Shown: one piece after another, positions 32,132 through 43,430 of the stretch | Position numbering within the stretch: the stretch's first letter is position 1 | Layout of the letters: the number at the start of each line of letters is the position of its first letter | Assembly (NCBI GenBank): GCA_021030905.1 | Contig: JAGFMI010000023.1 | Coordinates: 124,001 to 188,000 of the forward strand | Source of the DNA: Pyrenula massariospora | Taxonomy: Eukaryota; Ascomycota; Eurotiomycetes; Pyrenulales; Pyrenulaceae | Reading direction: 5' to 3' | DNA: 64,000 nucleotides | Program-made: the position numbers and the translations under genes | The notes under the pieces: generated by a model | Seen by the model: the letters and a program-made list of their open reading frames with translations, nothing else | Database searches by the model: none | Told to the model about the DNA's origin: nothing

Positions 32132-33284
32132 ATGCGCGCAGCAATATTGGTGGCATTCATTGGACGTGCATTCGCTGCTGTGGAGAGCAGTGCGGCTCTT
32201 AAGGCTATCAACCTAGACACTGTCCAATACGGTGCCTTCACACAGACTGCGACTTTCTCAATCGCCCAACAGCTAGGTTTCTTCACTGCCAACAAACTTC
32301 ATGTTGTGTTCCAGCAAGTACCGAATTCGACAGCTGCATACGCCGGAGTTTTAGATGGGACCTACGACATCTTAACGGGGACGATCGATAATGTGGTCAA
32401 CCTTCGTCTGAACCAAGGACAGAATTTAACAGTGGTTGGTCAGTTGGATGCAGGCCCAGATCTCGTGCTGGCGTCCACCCCCTCAATTACTAGTATGGAA
32501 CAATTGCGAGGCCAACCCTTGATTGTCGATTCACCGCTGAGCGGATTCTCATTCATCCTAAGAAAAATCATGAGCCTGTATGGAATGAATCTGGACAATG
32601 GAGACTTTTCCTTTCAGGTACCGAAATTCTCTCATCCCAGATGTGATTGCTCGCTAATACGACGGCTGCCATGGCTAGACTGTTGGAGGCACCAATCTTC
32701 GCTTCGCAGATCTCACACAAGGCTCTCTTCCGAACGGCAGTAATGTATACGCCACAATCCTAACATATCCCTTCACGGCCCAAGGAAGCGTTGCCCCTGT
32801 CAACCAAAGACCGAACATTCTGGGGAGAGCATCTGATTTTGTCCAGCCTTTGACTTCGTCCGCATTTACGATCCAGCAAAATACCCTTTCCAACAGCACG
32901 AGAAAAGACATTGTTACCAGATTCATGTCAGCTATGTATGCTGCAAACAACTTTCTGCTCGATCCGAGTCAAAAATCCTGTTCCACCTATGCTATCCAGA
33001 AGCAGCTCAACGCTTCGCGTGATCTTGCAAAACTTCAATATCAGGCAGTTATCAACCCCACCTCTGGCGAGGTGTCTCCGGGGAACAATTTCACCGTGGA
33101 CAGGCAAGGCATACTCAACGTTATCGATATCCGGCAACAATTCGGCGGCTTCAGCGTTCCAGATGGGTTTAACTTCATCGATGCTATTACGCCGGGGACA
33201 GGGAAGATGATAGACTACTCTATTCGCGACGCTGCTATGAAACAGTTACCACGTTTTTCGCCGAACGAGCAAGGGATCTGCTGA
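32132..33284 (+). CDS. Secreted solute-binding-like protein (SsuA/THI5-like fold)
   Basis: Two exons, 32132-32617 and 32679-33284, phase 0 junction, 363 aa. The N-terminus is a plausible signal peptide (MRAAILVAFIGRAFAAV). The mature part resembles periplasmic substrate-binding proteins of the SsuA/NMT1/THI5-like family. It has a first lobe (INLDTVQYGAFTQTATFSIAQQLGFFTANKLHVVFQQVPNSTAAYAGVLDGTYDILTGTIDNVVNLRL), then the hinge-like VVGQLDAGPDLVLASTPSITSMEQLRGQPLIVDSPLSGFSFILRKIM, and a second lobe containing SNVYATILTYPFTAQG. Fungal relatives are secreted or intracellular proteins of mostly unknown role; intracellular THI5 makes the thiamine pyrimidine, but I see no THI5-type His/Cys-rich active site here. 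Several Asn-X-Ser/Thr sites suggest glycosylation. The ligand is unknown. Confidence 0.75.
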
Positions 33285-35379
33285 GCGGATTTACGTTCTA
33301 CATCTACTCCTTTTAATAGTCTTAATCTTTTACCCAAAGCGTGAGGGTTTCTTATAACTCACGATCTCCTGATCAAGGTCTTCGCAGGGACTCGTCCTCT
33401 TCATTCAGTGCACAGCAGAAGATCGCCAGGCACTCGAAGCATTGCGTGAGATCGACGGCGCAACGGCTTGCAGGATTAATTTCAAAGGATTCTGGATAGC
33501 TGCAGTAGCTGTTCACTTGTGGGGCCGCGGCCCGTGGAGCCTTACCGACTCCTGCCACACAATTGGATTCGGCAATTGAAGATCATAGACCCGTCGAATG
33601 CCGCTTTTTTCCACGTGTTTGACCTGCGCTTCATCCACCCATCATCTTCAGACAAGTTCTCTGCAGGTTCGTCCGAGCTTCCAGACGATCTCTGCCCATC
33701 CCGTTGTACAACACAAGCTGGGCGCACATGAAGCATGGACCTGTCATTCAGGTCTGGTAGAAGCTGTCAGATACCGCGCGATGGCGTCTTCTGCATAATT
33801 GCTCCTCCCTTTGTGGGATTGGACTGGAGCCGAGCGATGTCTTGGCGGGGCGGTTCCGCCGTGGCTCGATAAGCACAATTCGAGAATATCTCCCACTTTC
33901 TCGACATCAATCACAACACCGTTCCAATTCCTTAACCATCTATCTGCCTTCCCCTGTAACTCTTGCGCATAGGGAAATACGCCCGACCTCTGGACATCTT
34001 GCCATCCTGTGCCAGCTCCGTCGGCGGAGGTTGTTTGGCCGAGAAGTCCGGTACCAGGGTTGCCCCGTGTTCTAATATCTACCCCACCCGACCATTGACG
34101 GGAATGGTCCACTGCTCGTGTTAGCGAAACACCGAGCTTGGACTTCTTCTGTATCGTGCTCCTGGCCTAGCCAGATCGCGGATTTCATACACTCTTCTCA
34201 TTGGATGCCTAACTCAGTAATCCGTCGCCTTCCGCCTCGTCGTCCCCGATGGCCTGGATCCCTAATCCACCTGACCGATAATCCTCAAACGAACCCCTCG
34301 AGCACGAGATGCAGTGTTTTGAGGCCAGGGGCTATCAGCCTGAATGCCGTTCTCGACCCATTTGTTTGATCTTGATGGCAATGCATAGAATCTGACGACA
34401 TAAGGACCTATGAAACTGCCACGATCTCTCCATGTCCGAGCTAAGACCTTTCAGAATATCTCGAAATCGGTATCGGCACTCACGCAGAATAGCAATCCCT
34501 GCAGGCAGACAGGACTGAGTGAGCACGTCTGAGCTCACCAGCCATGGTCTGCTTTGGTCAACCTTGCAATCCCTCGTGGCGTCGTCAAATCCCGCAGCTA
34601 AGGTATGCTGCAAATTTACTTAAGGTCGGGGGATACACTAGCTACGCATCCTTGCAAGCTTCTCTGAGGTACAGGTCTAGGCGGGTGTCGAAGCTCGTTT
34701 GCCCTTGCAGAAATTGTCCGGAAGTACCCTAAAACCCTAAGCTATCCCTTTGGAGCAGGTTTACTGCAACCTAGCACAGCTTTTCCCAAAGCCATGCTAT
34801 CGATGCAAGCCATTGTACAATCGCTATCGGGTTGTTAAGTGTATGGGACGGGGTCCTCGGTTGTCTGGATCTTGAAGTAGTGGAGAAGTTATGCCAACAT
34901 GGGGGAGACAATCCCCATATGACCCCATAACTTCCATCATGCCATGCTTCGGCCGTCGCAACACTTTTGGACGGAGTTTCCACAAGGCCCCACAGTAACG
35001 AGCAATTTTCCTTGCTCACTGCCGATTCCAGCTTGAAGAAAGTCATAACCGATGCATTATCCGTTGCTAGAATTCTAAGAACCTGTCCGGAAGCTGGGCT
35101 ACCCTGCAACACCTCCTACAAGGCCGACTTCTTGGCCGTCGGCTTGTCTTTACCTCCTCTCAGAGTGATAAGAGCAGAATCCGGTAAAGGGTCGTGGCTG
35201 GTACCTCGCAGAAATCTAGATATATTACCCCTTAACAAGCGAACCAACTTTCAAATCAGCTCAGATCTTTAACTCACATCGGCAGAACTCTGTTGAGATT
35301 TACCCAACGGCTATTAGGCCTTAAGGTCAATTTATTGTGAATTGTGCGAGGTGAACAAAGTTCGAAATTACTGCCCACC
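33285..35379. other. 2-kb region without a supported gene
   Basis: Coding-like stretches exist on the minus strand at 33744-34112 (including ELQGKADRWLRNWNGVVIDVEKVGDILELC) and 34335-34613 (RECRYRFRDILKGLSSDMERSWQFH). They start at non-ATG codons, and I found no splice model joining them to each other. They read like decayed remains of one or two genes, but I cannot name a family. Confidence 0.35.
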
Positions 35380-36900
35380 ATGCTTTCTGCAAGAGATGCC
35401 ATTGACGCTGGCGTGCCGAATCCTCTGGGAGCGAGCTTAGCCAACATCAGCATCGTGTTTGCCTGCCTTTCGTCGATGTTTGTGGTGGCCCGGATAATGA
35501 CACGGATATTTATCAATAAATTAATGGGAGTTGATGACTACTTAATTATCGTTGCTGCGGTAAGTGGAACTCGAAGACGCTTATTTCTAGCCTTGCTAAT
35601 AATCTCAAAGATGCTGGCCATCGCTATGACTGTTTCCTACAATGGCGGTTAGTCTCCCAAGTGAATTTGACATTGTGCATACTTGGTTGCTGATTATCTG
35701 TTGCAGAAGCGCGAAATGGTTTTGGTCTTCACACAAAGCAGGTGAACTATGATCATAAAGTCAAGGCCTTCAAGGTAAGCACATTTTCTAAGGGTCAATC
35801 GGTACTGTGCGAAGGGGCCAAGGCGGCTAATCATCTTCTCTAAGTGGTTCTTCGTGGCCCAGCTTCTTTACAAGGTTGCCGCCGGAGTAACGAAAGCTTC
35901 GCTTTTACTTCTCTACCGTCGCATATTCTCCCACAAGCGCTTCCGCATTGCGGTGTGGGTCGTCATGGGTGTCCTAATATCCTACACTGTCGCAGCCATT
36001 GCTGCTACAATTTGGCAATGCGAGTGAGTATTTATAGCCGGCTAGAGAGAATCATTGCTCATGACGAACAGTCCAATCGAGAAAGCCTGGGACAAAAAGC
36101 TTGATGGTCACTGTATCAGTATCAGCGGCGTGTGGTACGGCAACTCCGTCATGACTATTCTCACCGACCTGGCCATTATCATCCTCCCGGTAAGGGAGAT
36201 CATCCGATTGAATATGCCCGTGGCGCAGAAAGTCGGGTTGGCTATGCTATTCAGTCTAGGCTTCTTGTGCGTATTGAATTTTCAGGACCGTGACATTTGT
36301 CCAATTAAGCTAACGACTGCTTCCAGCGTTATGGCATGTACTATCGTCCGTATGATAACGGTTGGTCCAGCCGTTAGCATGAACGATACATTTCGTATGG
36401 TCCCTACATCATAGTTCCGATTCCGGCTACTAACATCAGCTTAGACTATCAGGCTATTTCCAATTCATGGACCTTCTTAGAGATCAATGTTGGGATTATT
36501 TGCGTATGTGTCGATGCGGTGCTCCAGTTGAACATGATGCTGACACTCCAGCTAGGCTTGCTTACCGGTCATGAAAAGCCTTCTGCTTCATTTCTTTCCT
36601 CGCATCTTCCGTAGCCGTGGTACCGCAAGCGGTCGTTCGAATCAGTACGGGAACAAGTACGGAACACAAGATACTTCCCAGAGTGATTGGCGCCGCTCAC
36701 GCTCATTTGTCCCAATTGGAAATCAAGGCTTGGAAAAATTCGGCACTACAGTCAAGACAAAGCCGGTAAATGGTAGTGATGAAGAAATTATGTTAGGGGG
36801 CATGGGCGTCCAGAAGAAGACAGACATACAAGTCAGCTACACCAGTTTCGACCCGAAGAAAGATCTGCCTATCCAAGGGACATCGCGGGACTCCTTCTAA
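35380..36900 (+). CDS. Pth11-like receptor (fungal rhodopsin-domain), second copy
   Basis: Eight-exon model: 35380-35559, 35611-35647, 35707-35774, 35845-36023, 36072-36266, 36327-36394, 36445-36503 and 36556-36900, giving 376 aa with every phase closing. The ATG at 35380 starts MLSARDAIDAG. Conserved landmarks are helix 1 followed by GVDDYLII (the D-D of the family), GFGLHTKQV, YKVAAGVTKASLLLLYRRIF, IWQC-(D)PIEKAWD, a helix ending in ILTDLAIIILPVREIIRL, FFVMACTIVRM and SWTFLEINVGIICACLPVMKSLL. The cytosolic tail after FFPRIFRSRG is Ser/Lys-rich. It shares its family with the gene at 8418-9760 but has a different exon structure, so they are not a recent duplicate pair. The ligand is unknown. 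Confidence 0.87.
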
Positions 36901-37966
36901 CGGTCTACATGGCTCAAATTAGAGATCTTCTGCGTCAGGAGTTGTTCGTTAGGGAGGTTTTCTGAGAATATTTGCCTAGGAAGGTTCAACATGAGCGTTT
37001 GCTGGCTCTCCGAATTGTCCGCAACTCCAGCCGTCGGTCACGCTGGTCACAGGCATCTACACTTGCCGAAATCGAGGAATGACGGAGAAAACGGCGTTTC
37101 CTACGAAGTGATGTGTACGATACGCCGATCACGCTGTTGTCTCTTTTCTTAACGGCTTGGGACTACTTTCTCCCATGTACTAGTATCAAAAATATTGAAT
37201 GGTGCTTTGCCTTTGGAACATGAGGTCCAAATAGACTCCCGCATTGATGTTTGTCGAGCCTCAGTAGGCTAGACGATCTCCCGTAACCTTAGATTTTATC
37301 GTCAATGGCGTGCCCGACAGTCTTCATGGAAGGTTACGTTGTGCTGGTCCGAGAGTTCCAAACTAAGCCTATTTTGGGAAATTCGCTGCGAGCTGGAGAT
37401 TTGTCCCCTCGCCCAGAATTTCCTCTCCCGGACAACGTTCATGCCCTTACAAAACGTTCGGTTAAGTACTAGGAATGCCCATATCGGTTTTCTACCGTCC
37501 TCTGAGCGATACTGCCATGGACAGCATAATCCACTCAAGCTGTGGTTTCCCATTGCGAATGCGGAGCGGCACAGCGATATTTATGGCTACCCGTAGAGTT
37601 AGCAAGCATTATGGCTGAATATGATCCTCCCGGCATTATCAGCGCTGTGCTAAACCCCTTCGCCTTGCTGCTTGTTGCGCGCCACTATCAATCCGGATCG
37701 GATGTTCGAGAGAAGATAAGATGTTTCGCCCCTTGTCACTGGGTGAAGAATTGCTTGGTATTGCGGATGTTGCCCGAGACTATTGTTCGTGAGAACTGCC
37801 TTACGTTAGATCTTATCTTTTGCGATTTGTGCTCACATGTAATTTTCAGAATTCAATATGTCTATATGTATTGAATGCCTTTAGTTTTGAGGCTCTAATG
37901 ATATATGAATTCTATAGCATATCAGGCGATTCGTTCACACATGTTCTGTTACTCCTCCAAAGAGCT
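36901..37966. other. Intergenic between receptor and zincin copy A
   Basis: The stretch holds the 3' flank of the receptor and the probable promoter of the zincin gene. Short frames here lack support. Confidence 0.45.
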
Positions 37967-39232
37967 ATGAAGAGACTCTTATCGTTTTTGGTGCTCACCC
38001 TTACAAACTTTTAGCCAATCGAGTGTCAGACTGCTTATTGGATCGAAGAATCATGCCATCGCCTCGGCTCGCATTTTCAGGACGCTCTCGACGACGGTCT
38101 AAATTGGGCGGCTAGGGCATCTCATCGATTAATGTCAAAGGATGCATTACAACACGAATATTTTCAACGGCTCTTTTCACCGCCAGGTCAACCAGGGGAA
38201 CCTCAACATCGAGAGCATGCTGAGAAGGTTGCAGGTAAGCGGCAGCTTCGATTTTAAATTCAATGTCCTAATAGAATCTAGTACAGGCATTCTAGGTCAC
38301 ACGATTTTGAAGCCCGGCATATCCAGTATAACTCCAGTTCCACGTAGCAATCGAGAGCTAGCAAACTATCGATACTATTGTGATAATGATCCTCAACGTC
38401 GCGATGGCTCTTCTCGGTGGAAACTTCGGCGAGATTCTGAGCGACCTCGTACCCGTCACTACCAACCTCAGGAAGAGCGTCCTTTACATGCGAATGCCCG
38501 GAGAAGCGAATTGTGGCAGGATTGGGTCGATCATGACAATGGAATCCTCATGGAGGAGACCGATGGGTGCCATGAGCCGTATGTAATGGCTCAAAAGTAT
38601 ACTCAAAAAGCATCCGAAATCAGGCTTCCAGGACAACCAACTATGAGAGCCACTGCTACGGTTTGTGCTTTATCTTTAAAACCGACCAAACTGCCGACTC
38701 ACGTTCTCTCATGCTAGTTGTGTGACGTTCAATTCAATCCGGACAGATTCTCTAGCTTGAGGGCTCTACCTCCCAACGTTGATTTCTCAAAAATTCGCCA
38801 ATTCGATTACGAGGGAAACATCGTCCTCACCCTCGAAATTTTTGAAAGCGCAAAAGCCGCTATACTCTTACACGAGGTTCGTCACAGCTTCTATATTTGC
38901 CTCGTACTCTATTTTCAACCCAGTCCCTCGTACTAAACTTCTTTACTAGCCGTTCCACCTACCACCTTGGAGACGTAAATATGATAACCTTTCCTTCCTT
39001 AAAGCACACAGTCTTAACACTCAACAATATAGTCATCGACGCAGACTCGCCTTTTGAGCGGGGCGAACGGGCCTACGGTTTGGAAAACGCTCTGGCTCTC
39101 AGCTCGGCCAAAAAGCTCAGGAGCGTGGACAATTACGTGTACTTCTGCGTGCTGGCTATTCTAGCGGAGTACAAATTTCGACTTGCTGGGAATGAGAATA
39201 TGGCACAACTTGGGCTCTTGGAACGCATCTGA
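37967..39232 (+). pseudogene. Zincin-like secreted metallopeptidase, copy A (in-frame TAG)
   Basis: Five exons fit the paralogue at 45286-46785: 37967-38234, 38287-38660, 38718-38876, 38950-38974 and 39033-39232. All phases close, for 341 codons. The start MKRLLSFLVLTLTNF resembles the paralogue's signal peptide, but codon 16 (38012-38014) is TAG; the frame then continues PIECQTAYWIEE without another stop. Homology resumes in ARASHRLMSKDALQHEYFQRLFS and YRYYCDND...SRWKLRRD. The zinc motif is HE|PFH, split between exon 3 (ILLHE) and a 25-nt exon 4 (PFHLPPWR). Exon 5 encodes LIDADSPFERGERAYG...VDNYVYFCVLAILAEY, like the Asp/Tyr-Gly and NADSYxYF region of deuterolysin-type and HRxxH-type fungal zincins. 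It may be a young pseudogene. Alternatively the TAG lies in an intron end (cccttacaaacttttag) and a different first exon is used, or translation starts downstream without a signal peptide. Confidence 0.75.
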
Positions 39233-39767
39233 CCGGGTAGCAAGCTTAGAAAAGAGTGCAAAGGCTTCGGTGGATAGCCAATGGTGGCGGAAGTGGACGA
39301 TGAGGTATTCATAGAGAGGCATATCTCAAGACGCATTCGAAAGCGGAGACTTTGCCGTGGAGACAACGCCATTTTTCCCTGTCACAGAAGCAACAAGAAA
39401 GCCCAGGTGGGCTCAGATGCCACAAACCTGCTTCTCTCAACACTATAACGGATACACGCCTTTAGTTCGACAATGTGCCAAACCTCTGGACAACGCTCGC
39501 GGCCCCAGCTCGCTTTTAAACCGGACTAAGTGGCTTTGCTAAATAGCGGAGATGCTTCTTCCTTTCCCAAGGGAACATTTTCAATGACCAACAAACGATA
39601 TCAGTCGCTCAAAACAAATAAGAGGTTCCAGTTCTTCGCTACGGAGTTGAAGTTTCCCTGGTTCTCTCAGGGGATCCTGGTTTTCATCAACAAACCCCGA
39701 GCTTGGAGCATACAAACACCTTACAAACTCTCAAACTCTCAAACACGAAGTCCCAACGAACCACGCA
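39233..39767. other. Intergenic between convergent genes
   Basis: The stretch lies between zincin copy A (+) and the short-chain dehydrogenase (-). I see nothing in it beyond presumed 3' UTRs. Confidence 0.45.
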
Positions 39768-40529
39768 CTACCACTCAAAAACCCCATCCACCCCCTCCCG
39801 ATTATTCAAAAACCGCCCCGCCTCCCCATCCCGCCGCCCACACGCAATATCCAGCAACCCCCTCGCACTCACCTCCGGCCCCGGCGCGCCCAACGCCGCC
39901 TTCGCCTCCCTCATATCCGCCAGATCCGTCACCACGAAACCCGGACAGTACGCGAAGACCGCGATGCCCTCCGCGCGGTACTGCCAGCTGTCGCAGGCGG
40001 CGAGCATGTTGAGCGCGGCTTTGGACATGCGGTAGGCCTTGTAGTCCTCGTCGTGGGCGCGGTGGGCGGGGTTGGAGCGGGTTGTTATGGAGCCGAGCAG
40101 GCTCGACACGTAAATGACCCGCGCGGGGGCGGCGCTGGACTGGCGGAGGAGAGGGGCAAAGGCCTGGGTGACGCAGGCGGGGGAGATGGCGTTGGTTTCG
40201 AGGGTTTGGCGGAGGAGGGGGCGGGAGAAGGTGGTGGGGCAGACGCCGGCGTTGTTGATGAGGACGTCGAGCTTGCCCCATTCGGTGGAGATGTGGGATA
40301 CTGCAGAGTTGATGGAGTCGTCGGAGTCGATGTCGAGCTGGACGAGGCTGAGGGAGGCGGCGGGGTGGGCGCGGCGGATGTTGGCGATGGCGGTTTCGCC
40401 TTTGGGGAGGGAGCGGCTGCCCATTATGACGTGGAATTGGGGTTGGGTGGAGAGGAGGAGGCAGGTTTCTAGGCCGATGCCGTTGTTGCCGCCGGTGACG
40501 AGGACGATTGATTTGGTGGTGGTGGCCAT
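39768..40529 (-). CDS. Short-chain dehydrogenase/reductase (carbonyl reductase-like)
   Basis: Single exon, 253 aa from the ATG at 40529 (MATTTKSIVLVTGG). The classical SDR elements are in order: the nucleotide-binding TGGNNGIG at residues 12-19, the basic GSRSLPKGETA after the second strand that suggests NADPH preference, a DID acid, NNAG, a Ser in the VSSLLG strand, and the catalytic YRMSK (Tyr-x-x-x-Lys). CPGFVVTDLA follows. The compact C-terminus ends soon after NNREGVDGVFEW, a warhead-like substrate loop seen in many fungal carbonyl reductase-like SDRs. The substrate cannot be deduced. It lies between the two zincin copies, but I see no functional link. Long frames opposite are shadows. 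Confidence 0.9.
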   Translation of the reverse strand: MATTTKSIVLVTGGNNGIGLETCLLLSTQPQFHVIMGSRSLPKGETAIANIRRAHPAASLSLVQLDIDSDDSINSAVSHISTEWGKLDVLINNAGVCPTTFSRPLLRQTLETNAISPACVTQAFAPLLRQSSAAPARVIYVSSLLGSITTRSNPAHRAHDEDYKAYRMSKAALNMLAACDSWQYRAEGIAVFAYCPGFVVTDLADMREAKAALGAPGPEVSARGLLDIACGRRDGEAGRFLNNREGVDGVFEW

Positions 40530-41364
40530 GGCTGTTACGATGAGATAGCTATATTGGGGCAAGATGGAGAAAAGGATGAGAGGTCCTTGATCAATTACCT
40601 ATGGTTACTGCTCGTAGTTATGATAGCTATACCACGACTTTCATCCTCGTAGCGGGGACATCATTAAATACTTGTCGTGGTGGTGGAATTAATCTCCAAA
40701 ACCCCGTCTCCAAAATCCGGAACAACCTCGAAGAACGAACATCTCGCATCACCGACTCGCCGAGCGTCCGTCATTTACGCCCGAGGGCCAGAAGTAATCC
40801 CATACGAAACTGTCATAGACAGAATAGAAGATATTAGCTACACTGCAGTATTCCTTCCTTTGACACTCGACGGATAGTCTTGGAGGAATCTTTCATCTAC
40901 GCCTCTTTTGCTTTTAATACCCAATGAGTTGTCCTCGTACAACGTTTCACCCGCACCCCTTTTTTCCGGACCAATAGATTCAGTTTGATTTGCCATTCTT
41001 TCGTCGTTGACCTTTAACGTTTTGTATTTGCTCTTTACGCATTCTAACAGCGTGAATGATATTCTCTCAAAGCAGTATTATGTGCCTATTTGTTTTACAC
41101 ATACCTACTTGGTTATTTACCTCCTACTTTCTCACCTATTGTAAACAAAACAACAACACACAATTGTTCATTTCAGTCCTAGCCTTACAACTACAATTCC
41201 GTTTGCTGTGTCCGTCAAAAATATTTAAACGCGGGCAATTTTGAACATTCATCTCAAGGCTTAGATTTAGCGGGGCGGAGGCATCTATTCCTTATAACCG
41301 AAAACATGATATATGATCGCTCTATACATACCATCTATGCTCTATGGTACCCTGCCACATCCTA
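40530..41364. other. Intergenic, partly AT-rich
   Basis: The stretch holds the promoter of the dehydrogenase and the 3' flank of the DUF2434-type gene. The segment 41040-41240 is AT-rich. No gene is supported. Confidence 0.45.
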
Positions 41365-43430
41365 CTAGCTCCGATCCAAATCCGCTCTCCTGATAAGTCT
41401 CATAACCTTCTGCCCCGTGCCCTCCTCCCGCACGGCCGGCAATCCAGCCGTACCCTTTGGCCCCGACTTCCCCGCCGAATCCGAAAGCGACGTCGTCGAC
41501 GCACCGCCCGACCTCGCCTTCTGCGGCAGCGACGGCTGCCGATGATCCTCGCCCTTCCCCAGCAAATGCTTCGGCAGCTTCGGCACCCCCTTCCACGCAT
41601 GCTTGATCTCCTCGTTCTCTGCCTCTTCCCTCTCCTCCTCCCGCTGTTTCCTGACCGATCGGTCGAGCTCGCCGCGTTCTTCTGCCTGCTTCATGCGCCG
41701 CGTTTCCTGCGTTTCGATGGCGTCGGAGGTGAGTTCCTGCCGCATCATGCGCTCGACGACGTGCTTCTTGCGCGTGCGCTTGTCGCCCATGGAGATGAGG
41801 ACCCCGCCCATGATGTTGCAGGTGATGCTGCAGCACAATATCACCGTGGTGAGAGCGAAGGGGCGTGTCTTGTAGGGAATGCCCCATGTGCATGCGCCAA
41901 GGGAGATTTGAAGGCAAGAGTGGAGGTCGAGGAGGAGAACAACGGCAACGAGGAGTTTGAGCGGGAAGGCAAAGTGCGTTTCGGTCTCGTGGGGTTTGTA
42001 GAAGGTATGGGATTTTGAGAATTTGCGCTCGTGGTATTCGAGTTTAGCTTGTTGTTCCGAGGTGAGGACAGAGTATTCGTAGGACGGATTGTCCATTGAG
42101 CTGCGGGTGACGATTCGACGGGCCAGCCTTTTGGGGACTCGAGGAGCGACTCTCCGGGCGAGACCGCGGGGCATCTTTCGAGCAATCAAGCTCTCAATAT
42201 CGACTTTCTTGGGCTCGACCTCTTCTTTCCGCAGATCTGGCAGGTCGTTGTGGTCCACCAGCTCTGGAAGACCAAGTTTCTCTCGTTTCTTCCAGGTCTT
42301 GCGGTGGTAATATGCGATGTAGATCATGTGATATGTGTCGACTGCGCGAAATGGGGCTAGGCCGTCACCAATGATAGCAAACAGCGCAACTAGAATATTG
42401 TCCACGACGTTGACGATGTAGGCTTTCTTCGAACCCAGAGATATCCAACCGATGAGGAAAAGCACCCAGGCGGCGCCAAATAGGGTAATCAAGGTGGCAT
42501 AGACTGTTATGAACAATCCAAGAGCTACATAGTTCTGTTAATTAGAGAAAGCCGAGGGGAGTCTGAAGGGTGTTCTCACGTCTGCGGACATACTGCCAGA
42601 AGCCCTTCATCGAGCGTTTGAACCCAGCTCGTTTTGAATGGAGCATGTGTCGAACAAGATCATTCAGCTCGTCCTTCTCCTCAGGCGTCCAGCCCTCGAG
42701 CGTTTTCCCATCTGGTAATACCGCATATCGTGGTTCGCTCCGTGTCGATGTGATTGTGCTAGTGGCCGGTACTGGCTCTTCTAATCCTTCCACCTTCACG
42801 AGCTTTAATTCACTTCTTTTCTCGTGCAGCTTCTCCTTTGAGCTCGATATCTTTTTCAACGAAGCTTTGAGCTTGTCAATTAAGCGTACTTCTTTGGGCC
42901 GGTCCGAAAGTCTATACGCGGGTTGACGATCGACAATCCTTCCCAGCGAAGGGACGAACAGTGAGTTTTGGACATTGGTGAGAGTAGAAAGCGTAGATAT
43001 TTCTGGGTCTATGGGCGGTCAGTTCACTTGCACGAGAATTAGGCTGGTCGTACATGCCTACGACATCCAACAAGTCGACTGTGTCTGGGTCATACTCGTG
43101 TTCGAAAGACTCATCAGTTGACGAACGTCCCTCGTTGCCGAACAGCGACCGAGTCGCGGTTCCGGCACGTTTCAGGGCGTTGGAAAAGCGATTCGTAGAC
43201 GCTTGTTCTTGCGGCGGGGTCTGATAGGCTTCTCCATGCGCGGGCAGGTGAGGTGCAGACTTCTCTGTAGTGTCTTCAGATGCAGGCACACGGGGTCGAT
43301 CGCGTAATATCCGAATGCTTGGCCGTTGATGGGTGTGTAGAACTGACTGCACCTTCCGTCCCACTGCCGCAATGGGATTCTCCGTTGGCGAAGCCGACGG
43401 CTGAGCCTGTGAAGGCCTCTGCTGATCCAT
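41365..43430 (-). CDS. DUF2434-type fungal integral membrane protein
   Basis: Three exons: 43430-43058, 43008-42580 and 42524-41365, 653 aa, phases closing. The N-terminal third is hydrophilic and disordered-looking. It is followed by EGWTPEEKDELNDLVRHMLHSKRAGFKRSMKGFWQYVRRPLGLFITVYATL, where the WQYVRRPLG junction spans the second intron and matches the usual FWxYVRxPLG pattern of this fungal family. Membrane helices follow: TVYATLITLFGAAWVLFLIGWI, NVVDNILVALFAIIGDGLAPF, LLVAVVLLLDLHSCLQISL and LTTVILCCSITCNIMGGVLI. Between them lies a basic cytosolic loop with RKMPRGLARRVAPRVPKRLARR. The C-terminus is a charged coiled coil then Ser/Gly-rich. No function is known for the family. Intron 1 appears to use a GC donor (GCATGT); intron 2 uses GTGAGA and acceptor ATGTAG. 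Confidence 0.82.

Noticed and set aside
40053-40548. Plus-strand frames opposite the first dehydrogenase
   Set aside because: Gly/Glu/Val-rich shadows of a clear SDR with TGxxxGIG, NNAG and YxxxK.
41344-42018. Plus-strand frame of 224 codons
   Set aside because: Antisense shadow of the DUF2434-type gene, which has membrane helices and closing splice phases.
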